Part shown: piece after piece, positions 24,021 to 34,051 of the stretch | Layout of the letters: each line of letters starts with the position of its first letter | How positions within the stretch are numbered: the first letter of the stretch is position 1 | Assembly (NCBI GenBank): GCA_963725425.1 | Contig: CAVRYJ010000024.1 | Coordinates: 81,813 to 145,812, forward strand | Reading direction: 5' to 3' | Length of the DNA stretch: 64,000 bases | From: Clostridium_I sp963725425 | GTDB lineage: Bacteria > Bacillota > Clostridia > Clostridiales > Clostridiaceae | Translations under genes and position numbers: made by a program | The notes under the pieces: model-generated | The model's database searches: none | What the model was told of the DNA's origin: nothing | What the model saw: the letters and a program-made list of their open reading frames with translations, nothing else

Positions 24021-24991
24021 ATGATTTGTCACGGGAAAAATATTAAACTATTTACAGGTAACTCAAATCCAGCACTAGCCAAAAGTATAGCTGAAATATT
24101 AGGTGTAAAAGTTGGTGACTCAAAGGTAGGTAAGTTTAGCAATGGAGAAACATCTGTAGATATTAACGAAACCGTAAGAGGATCAGATGTGTTTTTAGTT
24201 CAGACCCTCTGCGAACCCGTTAATGACAGCCTTATGGAACTTTTAATTATGCTTGATGCATTTAAAAGAGCTTCAGCTGGTAGAATAACAGCTGTAATAC
24301 CACATTACGCTTATGCAAGACAGGATAGAAAAGCTAAGGCAAGACAGCCTATAACTGCAAAACTAGTAGCTGATTTAATACATACAGCTGGTGCAGATAG
24401 AGTACTTACAATGGATTTACATGCAGCGCAGATACAAGGTTTCTTTGATATACCAGTAGATCATTTAGAGGGTGTCCCTATACTAGCTAAATACTTCAAA
24501 AGTTTGAATTTCAATAAGGATGAACTAGTAGTGGTGTCACCTGATATTGGTGGAGTTAAAAGAACTAGACATTTTTCTGAAAAACTTGGAGTACCAATTG
24601 CTATAGTAGATAAAAGAAGACCTAGGCCAAATGTTTCTGAGGTAATGAATGTAATTGGGGACATAAAGGGTAAAAAAGTTATTTTAGTGGATGATTTAAT
24701 TGATACCGCTGGATCTATTGTAAATGCAGCAGATGCACTTAGAAAAATGGGAGCAACAGAAATTTATGCTTGCTGTACTCATGGAGTATTGTCAGGACCA
24801 GCTTTGGAAAGAATAGAAAATTCAGTAATAAAGCAAGTAGTAGTTTTAGATACAATACCAATTTCAGAAAGTAAAATTTGCAGTAAGATAAAGGTTTTAA
24901 CTGTGGCAAATCTTTTGCAGAAGCAATAAGAAGAATATATGAGGATATTGCGGTAAGCAAGATCTTCGAAGAAGAATTCGAAGATAGATAA
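24021..24991 (+). CDS. prs: Ribose-phosphate pyrophosphokinase, 3' frameshift
   Basis: Prs makes PRPP from ribose-5-phosphate and ATP, the precursor for purines, pyrimidines, His, Trp and NAD. Typical phrases are VKVGDSKVGKFSNGETSV, AYARQDRKAKARQPITAKL, the PRPP loop VILVDDLIDTAGSI and the flag-loop region. The open frame stops at 24929 after 302 residues, shorter than the usual 315-320. Moving by -1 near 24908-24911 restores FAEAIRRIYEDIAVSKIF and a stop at 24991, giving 323 residues of ordinary Prs. A single missing base is the simplest reason, since the gene is essential. A terminator follows. Confidence 0.93.
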
Positions 24992-25002
24992 ACAAATTAA
25001 GG

Positions 25003-25058
25003 CACAGCAAAACATCGCAAACTATTACTGTAGCTTGCGATGTTTTGCTGTATATTTT
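25003..25058 (+). terminator. Terminator after prs
   Basis: A 17 bp perfect stem (ACAGCAAAACATCGCAA and its complement) with a 14 nt loop and a weak AT-rich tail. Probably ends the glmU-prs transcript. Confidence 0.75.
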
Positions 25059-25074
25059 AAATTATAATTAACAA

Positions 25075-25120
25075 TTTGTAACATTAACGATTATGTTACA
25101 AAAATATGATAGATTATAAT
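25075..25120 (+). promoter_or_regulatory. Operator-like repeat and -10 of response regulator
   Basis: A perfect 10 bp inverted repeat, TTTGTAACAT (25075-25084) and ATGTTACAAA (25093-25102), separated by 8 nt, lies 18-20 nt upstream of a TATAAT (25115-25120). It would overlap the -35 region of the operon encoding the response regulator, and is a candidate autoregulatory site. Confidence 0.5.
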
Positions 25121-25154
25121 AGTAAGGTTTTACAACCAATAGGAGGATGTAAAA

Positions 25155-25841
25155 ATGGAAGGAACATTAGGAAATATATTAATTGTTGATGATGATGAAA
25201 ATATTGCAGATATTATAAAGATATATCTTGAAAATTCAGGATATTCTACAAGGCTTTCTTATGATGGTAAAGAGGCTGTAAGTGTATTTGCTGATTATAA
25301 GCCAGACTTAGTACTTTTAGATGTAATGCTTCCACATATGGATGGAATTGACGTACTTAAAGCTATAAGGAAGGATTCGGATACCCCAGTAATTATGCTT
25401 ACAGCCAAAGGAGAAACTTTTGACAAGGTTTTAGCATTGGAACTTGGTGCTGACGATTACGTTGTAAAGCCTTTTGAACCAAAGGAATTAGTAGCTAGAG
25501 TAAAAGCAGTGCTAAGAAGATACAGTGCTGATACACAAAGTAAAGAAGAATTGAAATTTGATAACCTTGTAATTGATATGAATTCGTATACTGTAGTTTA
25601 CAACGGAGAAGAAATAAAAATGCCACCTAAAGAATTTGAACTTCTACATTACCTTGCAAATAGTAAAAATAGGGTATTTACTAGAGAACAGCTTTTATGT
25701 GAGGTTTGGGGTTATGACTATCCAGGAGATTCAAGAACTGTAGATGTACATGTAAAGAGGTTAAGAGAGAAACTTCAAGGAGGTTCAAATTGGCAAATTG
25801 AGACTGTTTGGGGCGTTGGATATAAATTTGAGGTGAAATAG
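25155..25841 (+). CDS. OmpR-family response regulator
   Basis: A 228-residue DNA-binding response regulator. The receiver domain (residues 6-120) has the acidic pocket DDDE (12-15), phosphoacceptor Asp56 (LLDVMLP) and the conserved KPFEP Lys near 109; a winged-helix effector domain (130-228) ends with the RTVDVHVKRLREKL recognition helix. AGGAGG before ATG 25155. It is followed after 3 bp by its sensor kinase and then by an HtrA-like protein, resembling in outline the CssRS-HtrA or WalRK-HtrC arrangements of Bacillus. The signal is unknown. Confidence 0.93.
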   Translation: MEGTLGNILIVDDDENIADIIKIYLENSGYSTRLSYDGKEAVSVFADYKPDLVLLDVMLPHMDGIDVLKAIRKDSDTPVIMLTAKGETFDKVLALELGADDYVVKPFEPKELVARVKAVLRRYSADTQSKEELKFDNLVIDMNSYTVVYNGEEIKMPPKEFELLHYLANSKNRVFTREQLLCEVWGYDYPGDSRTVDVHVKRLREKLQGGSNWQIETVWGVGYKFEVK

Positions 25842-25844
25842 CTT

Positions 25845-27269
25845 ATGAAAAAAGGGCTATTTGCCAAAATGATAGCAGCTTATACAATTATTATAGCCAT
25901 ATGTTTTGTAATTGTTTCAATTGTACTGTCAATGTGGTTTCAAGCATATTTTTTTCAAGATATAACAAACCAATTTGATAAAGATGCAAAAGGTATTGCC
26001 GCCTGGGCTGTAAGTTATACAGAAGGCAATATGACTGGAAGTACTTTAGATTATTTTCTAAAAAATTATGGTGAAAATTTCAATTCTAATATAATTCTTT
26101 TGGATAATGATGGATACGTGTATGAAGTGTCAGACGAAAAAAATCAGAAACTTGTTGATAATGATGCACATATAACTAGTGAAGATGTTAATCAATTAAG
26201 AAGTAATAAGGTTGTTACAAAAACTGGAAAATACAACGGACTTATTACTGTATCAAGTCATATATATATAGTACCTATTAGTAGTATTTATAGTAATATA
26301 AAATTTGCAGGGTATATAATGATGAACACGCCTTTATCTGAAATAACAAGGCCTTTAGCTAAAGTATATGCAATAATATGGGCTTTAGCTATATTAGCAA
26401 TAATAATAGCATGTATTGTTATCTATTATTTGTCACAGAAAATACTTATAAAACCACTTTCAAACATAAATAATGTGGCTAAGAAAATAGCAAAAGGTGA
26501 TGTTGGAATAAGGGTAGAAGTTAATTCAGAGGATGAAATTGGAGAACTTGCAAAGTCATTTAATGACATGGCGGATTCCATAGCAAAGGTTGAAAACAAC
26601 AGAAGGGAATTTATTTCAAATGTTTCCCATGAAATAAGATCACCCATAACATCAATAAAAGGATTTATAGGTGGAATAATTGATGGAGTTATACCCAAGG
26701 AAAAAGAAAATTACTATTTAACCCTGGCATATGAGGAAACTCAAAGGCTTACAAGACTAGTAAATGACCTATTGGACCTGTCAACCATTGAATCTGGACA
26801 ATATACGCTTAATACGGTGAAATTTGATATTAACGAAGTTATAAGACGTACGGTAATAAAATTTGAGACAAAGATAAATGAAAAAAACTTATTGGTGGAT
26901 GTTTGTTTTAATAAAGAAGTCTTGTATGTAGAAGGCGATTTAGATAGAATAATGCAAGTTGCTACAAATTTAATAGATAATGCTGTAAAATATGTAAATG
27001 ATAAAGGAAAAATAAGAATAGCTACTAGGATAAAGGGTGATAAGGTATTTGTTTCAATATTTAATGAGAGTAAACCTTTATCTGAGGAAGATCTAAAGTA
27101 TATGTGGGAGCGGTTTTATAAGAGTGACAAATCAAGAACTTCAAAGGTAAGTACTGGTCTTGGACTTCCTATAGTTAGAAGTATACTCACTCAACATGGA
27201 GAAGACATATATGTGAAAAATACTAAGGATGGAGAAGTTGAATTTACCTTCTCATTAAAAAAGGCTTAA
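25845..27269 (+). CDS. Sensor histidine kinase with HAMP domain
   Basis: A 474-residue membrane kinase: TM1 (about 9-30), an outside sensing region of about 140 residues, TM2 (about 173-195), a HAMP linker (200-250), the dimerisation domain with phosphoacceptor His262 (SNVSHEIRSPITSIKGF), and an ATPase domain with the N-box NLIDNAVKYV and G-box STGLGLPIV. All catalytic features are intact. The extracellular part is not a recognisable PAS or Cache domain by eye. It is coupled to the response regulator 3 bp upstream and the HtrA-like gene 30 bp downstream. Confidence 0.93.
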   Translation: MKKGLFAKMIAAYTIIIAICFVIVSIVLSMWFQAYFFQDITNQFDKDAKGIAAWAVSYTEGNMTGSTLDYFLKNYGENFNSNIILLDNDGYVYEVSDEKNQKLVDNDAHITSEDVNQLRSNKVVTKTGKYNGLITVSSHIYIVPISSIYSNIKFAGYIMMNTPLSEITRPLAKVYAIIWALAILAIIIACIVIYYLSQKILIKPLSNINNVAKKIAKGDVGIRVEVNSEDEIGELAKSFNDMADSIAKVENNRREFISNVSHEIRSPITSIKGFIGGIIDGVIPKEKENYYLTLAYEETQRLTRLVNDLLDLSTIESGQYTLNTVKFDINEVIRRTVIKFETKINEKNLLVDVCFNKEVLYVEGDLDRIMQVATNLIDNAVKYVNDKGKIRIATRIKGDKVFVSIFNESKPLSEEDLKYMWERFYKSDKSRTSKVSTGLGLPIVRSILTQHGEDIYVKNTKDGEVEFTFSLKKA

Positions 27270-27299
27270 ATATAAATATTCCTGAAGGAGGTGTTACTT

Positions 27300-28481
27300 T
27301 TGAAAGAGGATGAAAAGAGTATAAGAGATGTAGAATGGGAAGAAGTGGAGCATAAGAAATGTGAATCTGGTGGCGAGATAAAATTTAGAAAAAAAAATAG
27401 AAAAACTATATTTATAAAAATATCTAAAGGAATAGTTTTTATACTAGTTGCCGCTTTTTCTGGTGGAATATCAGGTGCATATATTGCAGATAAAAAGTAC
27501 TCACAGTTTGAAAAAGAAAATAAAAATAAATCGGTTCTTCAAGGTAATAGCATTTCTAAGAACTATGCAAGTACTACTTCAAACTCCATAGCTGAGATTG
27601 CACAATCAGTAAGTCAATCTGTTGTAAAAATAAGTAATGCTAATGATAATGCAGATAGTAATAGTTCTAATACTGGATCAGGAATAATATTTAGGTCTGA
27701 TGGTTATATTGTAACAAATTACAATTTATTACAAAATACAGATAAATATTTTGTAACCTTGTCTAATGTTACAAAACCGTTACGTGCGAGGTTAATAGGT
27801 TATGATACTTTGACAGATTTAGCTATATTGAAAGTTGATAGAAAAAATTTACAAGCAGTGGTATTTGGTGATTCTTCAACGGTTCAACTAGGAGATCCTG
27901 TTGTGGCAATTGGAAGCCCATTTGGCTATACCACAACTGGAATAATAAGTTCTACAAATAGAAAACTACAGGATATGATTACAGGGGCAAGTACACCTTA
28001 TAACGTGCTACAAACAGACGCACCTATTAATCTAGGGAATAATGGGGGAGCTCTTTGTAACATGAATGGTGAGGTCATAGGTATTATTAATCTTAAAATC
28101 ACAGAAAATGATAATGAAAGTGGAATGGGTGTGGCTATTTCCATAAATGATGCAAAGGCTATAATAAGCTCCATAGTGCAAAATGGTCATGTATTAAGAC
28201 CCTCTTTAGGAATAGATTCAGTAGATTATATAACGGGAGATAATCAAAATCCAAATGGAGTATTAGTAAAGGATATTATAGCAGGTACTCAGGCAGTAAA
28301 ATCTGGAATTAAACCTAATGATATAATAGTTCAATTTGATAGTGTTAAACTGGTATCCACAGGAGAATTACAAGATATTTTAGAAACACATAAAGTTGGG
28401 GACTCAGTTCCAATTAGAGTTCTTAGAAATGGAAAAGAGATAAGACTAAATATTATACTTTCAGAGCTACCTAATAAGTGA
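27300..28481 (+). CDS. HtrA-like protein with degenerate catalytic site
   Basis: A 393-residue S1C (HtrA/DegP) family protein with an N-terminal cytoplasmic tail, one membrane segment (about 40-62), a trypsin-like domain (about 90-290) and one PDZ domain (about 300-390). TTG 27300 is chosen because AAGGAGGTG lies 6 nt upstream. The fold is well kept, including TGSGIIFRSDGYIVTN and the catalytic-Asp phrase TDLAILKV (Asp173), but the catalytic His is replaced by Asn142 (NYNLL) and the catalytic Ser by Asn248 (GNNGGAL). Both are single-base changes from His and Ser codons. It should be inactive as a protease and may act as a sensor or scaffold for the adjacent kinase. Confidence 0.9.
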   Translation: MKEDEKSIRDVEWEEVEHKKCESGGEIKFRKKNRKTIFIKISKGIVFILVAAFSGGISGAYIADKKYSQFEKENKNKSVLQGNSISKNYASTTSNSIAEIAQSVSQSVVKISNANDNADSNSSNTGSGIIFRSDGYIVTNYNLLQNTDKYFVTLSNVTKPLRARLIGYDTLTDLAILKVDRKNLQAVVFGDSSTVQLGDPVVAIGSPFGYTTTGIISSTNRKLQDMITGASTPYNVLQTDAPINLGNNGGALCNMNGEVIGIINLKITENDNESGMGVAISINDAKAIISSIVQNGHVLRPSLGIDSVDYITGDNQNPNGVLVKDIIAGTQAVKSGIKPNDIIVQFDSVKLVSTGELQDILETHKVGDSVPIRVLRNGKEIRLNIILSELPNK

Positions 28482-28541
28482 AATCCATAGTTAATATATA
28501 TTTAACCAACCCCTTGCGGTGATTAAAACTATTTGAGTGGA

Positions 28542-28599
28542 GGCATCTTCAAAAAAATAACTAGTAAGTATCTAGTCTATTTTTTTGAGGATGTCTAAG
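28542..28599. repeat. Internally deleted MITE-like element (hairpin)
   Basis: GGCATCTTCAAAAAAATAAC on the left and TTTTTTTGAGGATGTC on the right are the two ends of the 160 bp element joined with most of the middle removed. The result is a compact hairpin with a T-run after the HtrA-like gene and may serve as its terminator. Confidence 0.65.
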
Positions 28600-28673
28600 T
28601 TTCATTTCATTTTTAATGCTTTTTTAGTATAATGAGAGAATGTTGTGATAATATTAAAAGGAAGTGGCAAATA

Positions 28674-29243
28674 GTGTATCTCATAGTTGGTCTTGGAAAT
28701 CCTGGACTTGAATATAAAAATACAAGACATAATGTTGGTTTCGATGTTTTGGATTTAATTAGTAGTAAGTATAATATCCATATTAATAGGATAAAATTTA
28801 AAGGTATGTATGGTGAAGGAAAAATTAAAAATGAAAAAGTTATCATTTTAAAACCAACCACTTACATGAACTTAAGCGGAGAAAGTGTTAGGGAGGTTTG
28901 TAATTTCTATAAAATATCAAGTGAAAATGTAATAGTAATTTATGATGATATCAGTCTTGAAGTTGGAAGAATGAGAATTAGAAAGTCCGGGAGTGCAGGA
29001 GGTCATAACGGTATTAAAAATATTATATTGAATTTATCCAGTGACGTATTCCCAAGAATTAAAATTGGAATAGGTGGTCCAAAGGGAGATTTGACCTCTC
29101 ATGTTCTAGGAAAAGTTAATCATGAAGAAAAAATTGTTATTGATAGGGTATTTAATGTAGCTAGTGAAGCTGTAGAGACCCTAATTACTGAAGGAATAAC
29201 GGAAGCCATGAACAAGTTCAATGGCTTTCAAGGACTAGTTTAA
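28674..29243 (+). CDS. pth: Peptidyl-tRNA hydrolase
   Basis: Releases tRNA from peptidyl-tRNA dropped off the ribosome. The 189-residue sequence contains the active-site set: LIVGLGNPG at the start, NTRHNVGF with catalytic His, KPTTYMNLSG (about 52-61), and GSAGGHNGIKNI. GTG 28674 follows AAAGGAAGTGG at 28657-28667 and makes the protein begin MYLIVGLGNPG as expected; ATG 28632 has no site. It stands 11 bp before mfd in the conserved pth-mfd pair, probably co-transcribed. Confidence 0.96.
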   Translation: MYLIVGLGNPGLEYKNTRHNVGFDVLDLISSKYNIHINRIKFKGMYGEGKIKNEKVIILKPTTYMNLSGESVREVCNFYKISSENVIVIYDDISLEVGRMRIRKSGSAGGHNGIKNIILNLSSDVFPRIKIGIGGPKGDLTSHVLGKVNHEEKIVIDRVFNVASEAVETLITEGITEAMNKFNGFQGLV

Positions 29244-29254
29244 GAGGTGTTAAT

Positions 29255-32200
29255 ATGAGATTTAGGGGCCTTATACAGCCTTTAAGAGAAAATAAAGAAT
29301 TTATAAATGTAATTGATAACATCAATGCACATAAGTCTCCTATAGGTGTTTTTGGATTATCAGAATCAGCAAAAAGTTATTTTATCTATAGCGCATATGA
29401 AGAAATGGATAATCCTTTTGTTGTTGTTACAGATAACGATGTAGAAGCAAAGAAGATATATGAAGATTTATCATTGTACATACCCAATGTTTATTACTTT
29501 CCTACAAGAGAAGTAGCTTTTTATAGCATTGATGCTATATCAGGTGACTTAAGGTGGGAAAGAATTAAGGTTTTAAAGGAAATGCTAAAAAAAGGTAGAA
29601 AAATTATAGTTACTTCCGTGGAGTCTTTTGCTGCCCAATACCCACCAATAGAATTATTTAAGAAGTATTCTTATAAAGTAGGACTTGGTGACACAATTGA
29701 TTTGAAAGAATTTGGTAATAAGCTTATCTTTTCAGGTTATGAAAGGGTAGAAACAGTAGAAACCAAAGGTCAGTATTCTATAAGAGGGGGTATACTTGAT
29801 ATTTTCGCACCAACATCAAGTTTACCTTATAGACTTGAATTGTTTGGAGACGAAGTTGATTCTATCAGAACTTTCAATACAAGTTCACAGAGGAGTATCG
29901 AAAAGGTAAATAAAATAGATATTTTCCCTGCAAAAGAAATTATTTTAGAAGAACATAATATAAAAATAGGATATGAAAAAATTAAAAAAGAACTTGAAAT
30001 GTTTGTGAAAAGCTTAAAGGTAAAACAAGATACCGAAGCGGAAGAAAAGATAACTGGTATAATTAATAGAAACCTTGAAACCTTAAAAGAAACTTCAGGG
30101 TTCCCAACTATAGACAGTTATTTACCGTTTTTTTATGACTCTCCATCTACATTTTTTGATTATGTAAAAGATGCCATAATAATAATGGATGATGACGTAA
30201 GATGTAAAGGAAAATTGAACAGTGTATATTTTGAGTTTAGAGATAGCTATGAATCATTTCTCCAAAAGGAGATATATTACCAAGTCAAGGAAAAATTCTT
30301 ATTGATGAACAGGATGTCTATGAAAGGTTTAACGAAAGTAAAATAATAAATATGATGGGAATTGAAAAATCAAATGGTTTTTTAACTACTGTCACAAGTT
30401 CAAATTTCAGAGCTATTACACTAAGTGGATTTGGTGGAGTCATGGACTTATTGCTAGATGAAATAGTAAAGAAAAAACAGTCTGGTTACAAAACGGTAAT
30501 ACTATGTGGAAGTAAACCAAGGGGAGAAAGATTTGTAAATACCATTAAGGAGAGAGGCATTGATGCCACTTATAAAAGCGAATTACAAAATATACAATTT
30601 GGTGAAGTGGCTGTAACATTTGGTAGCCTAAGCAAAAGTTTTGAGTATCCGGATCTTAAGGTTTGTGTTATTTCAGATAAGGAACTATTTGGTGAAACAA
30701 AAAGAAAAGCAAAGAAGAAAATTCGAAAAGGTGTTAATAAGCTAAAGAGTTTTACCGAACTTAAACCAGGGGATTATGTTGTTCATGTAAATCATGGAAT
30801 AGGAGTTTATAAAGGAATAAATCAACTGGAAGTAGATGGCCATAAAAAAGATTACCTTGAAATTAGTTATTCCAGTGATGATAAGTTATTTGTACCTGTT
30901 GAACAGCTTGATTTAGTACAGAAATATATAGGTAGCGAAGGCAATTCACCAAAGGTTAGTAAGCTTGGAGGCAATGAATGGAATAAGGCTAAAAACAAAG
31001 TAAAAAAAGCTATTAACGAAATAGCAGAAGAGCTAGTTAAATTATATGCCATAAGATCTGCGGCAACTGGATATAGTTATTCAAAGGATACAGTATGGCA
31101 AAAACAATTTGAAGAAGAGTTTCCTTATGATGAAACTCCAGACCAATTAAGTGCAATACAGGACATAAAGGCAGATATGGAAAGCGGAAAAGTTATGGAT
31201 AGGTTACTGTGTGGAGATGTTGGTTTTGGTAAGACTGAAGTTGCAGTAAGAGCTGCATTTAAAGCAGTTATGGATGGCAAACAGGTTGCCTTTTTAGTTC
31301 CAACAACTATTTTAGCAGAACAGCACTATAATAATTTCATAAAAAGATTTTCGGATTTTCCAATAAAAGTTGATATGCTAAGTAGGTTTAGAACTCCGGC
31401 TCAGCAGAAAGCAACTATTCAGTCATTGAAGGAAGGAAATGTAGATATACTTATTGGGACACACAGAATACTTCAAAAGGACATACAGTTTAAGGATCTA
31501 GGAGCTCTAGTTGTGGATGAAGAGCAGAGATTTGGTGTAACACATAAAGAAAAGATTAAAAATCTCAAAAAGAATGTAGATGTGCTTACATTAACAGCAA
31601 CGCCTATACCAAGGACCCTACATATGTCCCTTACAGGTGTTAGAGACATTAGTGTAATTGAAACTCCACCAGAGGAAAGGTATCCAGTTCAGACATATGT
31701 GGTAGAGTATAATGACCAGTTAATTAGAGATGCTATAATGAGAGAAATTAATAGAGATGGACAGATATTTTTTGTATACAATAGAGTGGAGAGCATAAAT
31801 GAAATGTCTGCCAGGATTTCTAGTCTAGTACCAGAGGTGAAAATCGCTGTTGCTCATGGGCAAATGACTGAAAGAGAACTGGAAACTGTAATGCATGGTT
31901 TTATGAACAAAGAATATGACTTGTTGCTATGTACTACTATAATTGAAACTGGTATTGATATTCAAAATGTGAATACTATGATTATATACGATGCGGATAG
32001 AATGGGTTTATCTCAGTTATACCAATTACGAGGAAGAGTTGGAAGAACTAATAGGATAGCCTATGCCTATTTTACATATAGAAAAGACAAAATATTAGCA
32101 GAAGTTGCAGAAAAAAGATTGAAGGCTATAAAGGAATTCACAGCACTTGGATCAGGCTTTAAAATTGCCATGAGAGATCTTGAAATAAGAGGGGCTGGAA

Positions 32201-32772
32201 ATATGATGGGTTCGGCTCAGCATGGCCATATGGCAGCAATAGGGTATGATTTGTATTGTAGGATGCTTGATGATGCAATCCGTCAGTATAAAGGAGATGA
32301 GGATTTCAACCTTATAGAAACTACAATCGAAATTAAGGTAGATGCGTATATTCCTAATTCTTATATAGAAGATGAGCTTCAAAAGATTGAAGTATATAAA
32401 AAAATTGCAGCTATAGAAACTAAAAATGAATTCTATGATGTACAGGAAGAATTAGAAGATAGATTCTCAAATATACCTAAATCAGTTGATAATCTTATGA
32501 TTATAGCATATTTAAAAGCAATTGCTAAAGAAATAGGGATTACTGAAATAAAAGATAAGATAGAATTCGTAAACATTAAATTTGAAAGCAAAGATAGAAT
32601 TGCTAAAAAATTAGTAACATCTTTAATAGAAAATTACAGCAAAAGCATAATATTCAAAGCAGGTGAAAATCCAATGATAGTATATAGCTTAAAAGATATT
32701 AAAAGGGACAATATACTGGAAAATTTGATTGAGCTTTTTGAATATATGAAATCAATATATGAAATAGACTGA
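29255..32772 (+). CDS. mfd: Transcription-repair coupling factor, frameshifted
   Basis: Mfd removes stalled RNA polymerase at DNA damage and recruits UvrA. Two frames together give about 1172 residues. The first part (to 30346) is the UvrB-like N-terminal region ending near residue 345; the second contains the RNA-polymerase-interacting domain (about 475-545, FTELKPGDYVVHVNHGIG), the helicase Walker A GDVGFGKTEVAV, VVDEEQRFGVTHKEK, and the TRG motif region QLRGRVGR. A -1 shift in the A5 run at 30291-30295 (frame 1 EKF against an expected EKI) joins FLQKEIYYQVKEK to IDEQDVYERFNESK. Either one A is missing or the gene is broken; the long intact remainder favours a missing base. Confidence 0.93.
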
Positions 32773-32833
32773 ATATATGATAAAATTAAACACATATGAC
32801 TAAAATATCATAAAATTTTTAGGGGGAATAACA

Positions 32834-33859
32834 TTGAAAAACGTAAAAAGAATTATAGCAGTAGCTATAGTTGTAATGCTTACAGTAGCATTAAGTGGAT
32901 GTACTTTAGTGAAGAAAACACAAGCAGGTATTAATAATACAGTATTAGCTACTGTAAACAGTGATAAAATAACAAGAGCGGACCTAGAAACAAGAATGAA
33001 AGGCACAGAGAATCAGTTAGAGCAAGAGTATGGTTCAGGTTATGCTACTAATACTCAAGGTAAAGCTCAATTAGACCAAGCAAAAACACAGATGCTTAAA
33101 CAAATGGAAACAGAGAAATTATTGATTCAGAAAGCTAAAACTCTTAACTTAATGCCAACAGACGCTGCTCTAAATGCTGCTGTTAAAAAGCAATATGATG
33201 CATTAAGAAACCAAGCTCAGTATAAGAAGGATGCCGATTGGAAAACTGCATTAAGTCAGAATGGATATACAGATGCCACTCTAAAAGCTCAAATTACAAC
33301 TAGTGTTATAACAACTAAGGTCACTGATTATATGACTAAAAATGTTAAAGTAACTGACAAGCAAATTACAGATTATTATAATAAAAATACTCTTTTGTAT
33401 ACTGAAAATACTAATACAATACACCTTGCTCATATTTTGGTTGCAACAAAAGCAGCTGCAGATAGTATAGAGGCACAACTTGCTAAGGGAGCAGATTTTG
33501 CAACACTTGCAAAACAAAACTCTATTGACACAGGAAGTAAAGCTGCCGGTGGAGATTTAGGAGAACACGACCAAGCTAATTCAGATTCAAGTAATGCTTT
33601 CGATCCTACATTTATGGCAGCAGCTTTGAAACTTAAAACTGGGGAAATTTCAGCACCAGTTCAAACTCAATATGGGTTTCATATAATTAAGTGTGTTTCA
33701 AGAATGGATTATCCAGTGAAAAAACTTGCTGATGTTAAAGCTTCAGTAAAGGCTACAGTATTAGATAATGCAAAGAAGGCTCAATATCAAAAAGCTCTTA
33801 CTAAATGGACAACAGAAGCCAAAATCACAGAAAATGCTACTGAAATAAGCAATAGTTAA
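32834..33859 (+). CDS. prsA: PrsA-like parvulin lipoprotein foldase
   Basis: An extracellular lipoprotein that isomerises peptidyl-prolyl bonds and helps exported proteins fold. The 341-residue protein starts with a signal peptide and a lipobox ALSGC (lipidated Cys23), followed by an N-terminal chaperone region of helices and a parvulin (PpiC) domain at about 195-290 with IHLAHILVATK and TQYGFHIIK. TTG 32834 follows AGGGGG. It lies between mfd and spoVT as in other clostridia. Some threonine- and alanine-rich drift is visible but no domain is missing. Confidence 0.9.
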   Translation: MKNVKRIIAVAIVVMLTVALSGCTLVKKTQAGINNTVLATVNSDKITRADLETRMKGTENQLEQEYGSGYATNTQGKAQLDQAKTQMLKQMETEKLLIQKAKTLNLMPTDAALNAAVKKQYDALRNQAQYKKDADWKTALSQNGYTDATLKAQITTSVITTKVTDYMTKNVKVTDKQITDYYNKNTLLYTENTNTIHLAHILVATKAAADSIEAQLAKGADFATLAKQNSIDTGSKAAGGDLGEHDQANSDSSNAFDPTFMAAALKLKTGEISAPVQTQYGFHIIKCVSRMDYPVKKLADVKASVKATVLDNAKKAQYQKALTKWTTEAKITENATEISNS

Positions 33860-33904
33860 AATCGTAATAGAACATACCAAGATAGCTAAAAATTGAGAAA
33901 AGAC

Positions 33905-33964
33905 TACAAGTGACAAGTGACAAGTGACAAGTTAATGAATATTTTTCGGATTTATCCGAAAAAT
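33905..33964 (+). repeat. Variant heptamer array AAGTGAC with palindrome
   Basis: Four tandem heptamers of the AAGTGAC type followed by TTTTTCGGATTTATCCGAAAAA. The layout (array, then short palindrome) copies that of the AGTTAAG family, but both words differ. The inverted partner about 120 bp downstream (34052-34093) instead uses the ordinary TTAACTTTTAACTT word and an ATTTTGCCCATGGCAAAAT palindrome. Confidence 0.6.
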
Positions 33965-33972
33965 GAATAAAA

Positions 33973-34024
33973 TAGGGATGTAAGCGGATTTGTTACAAAA
34001 ATCCACTTACATCCCTAAAATTTT
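33973..34024 (+). terminator. Terminator after prsA
   Basis: A 17 bp stem (TAGGGATGTAAGCGGAT and ATCCACTTACATCCCTA with one G-U pair) followed by AAAATTTTC. It probably ends the prsA transcript. Confidence 0.75.
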
Positions 34025-34051
34025 CTAACAAAATTGCTTTATATTAAATTT

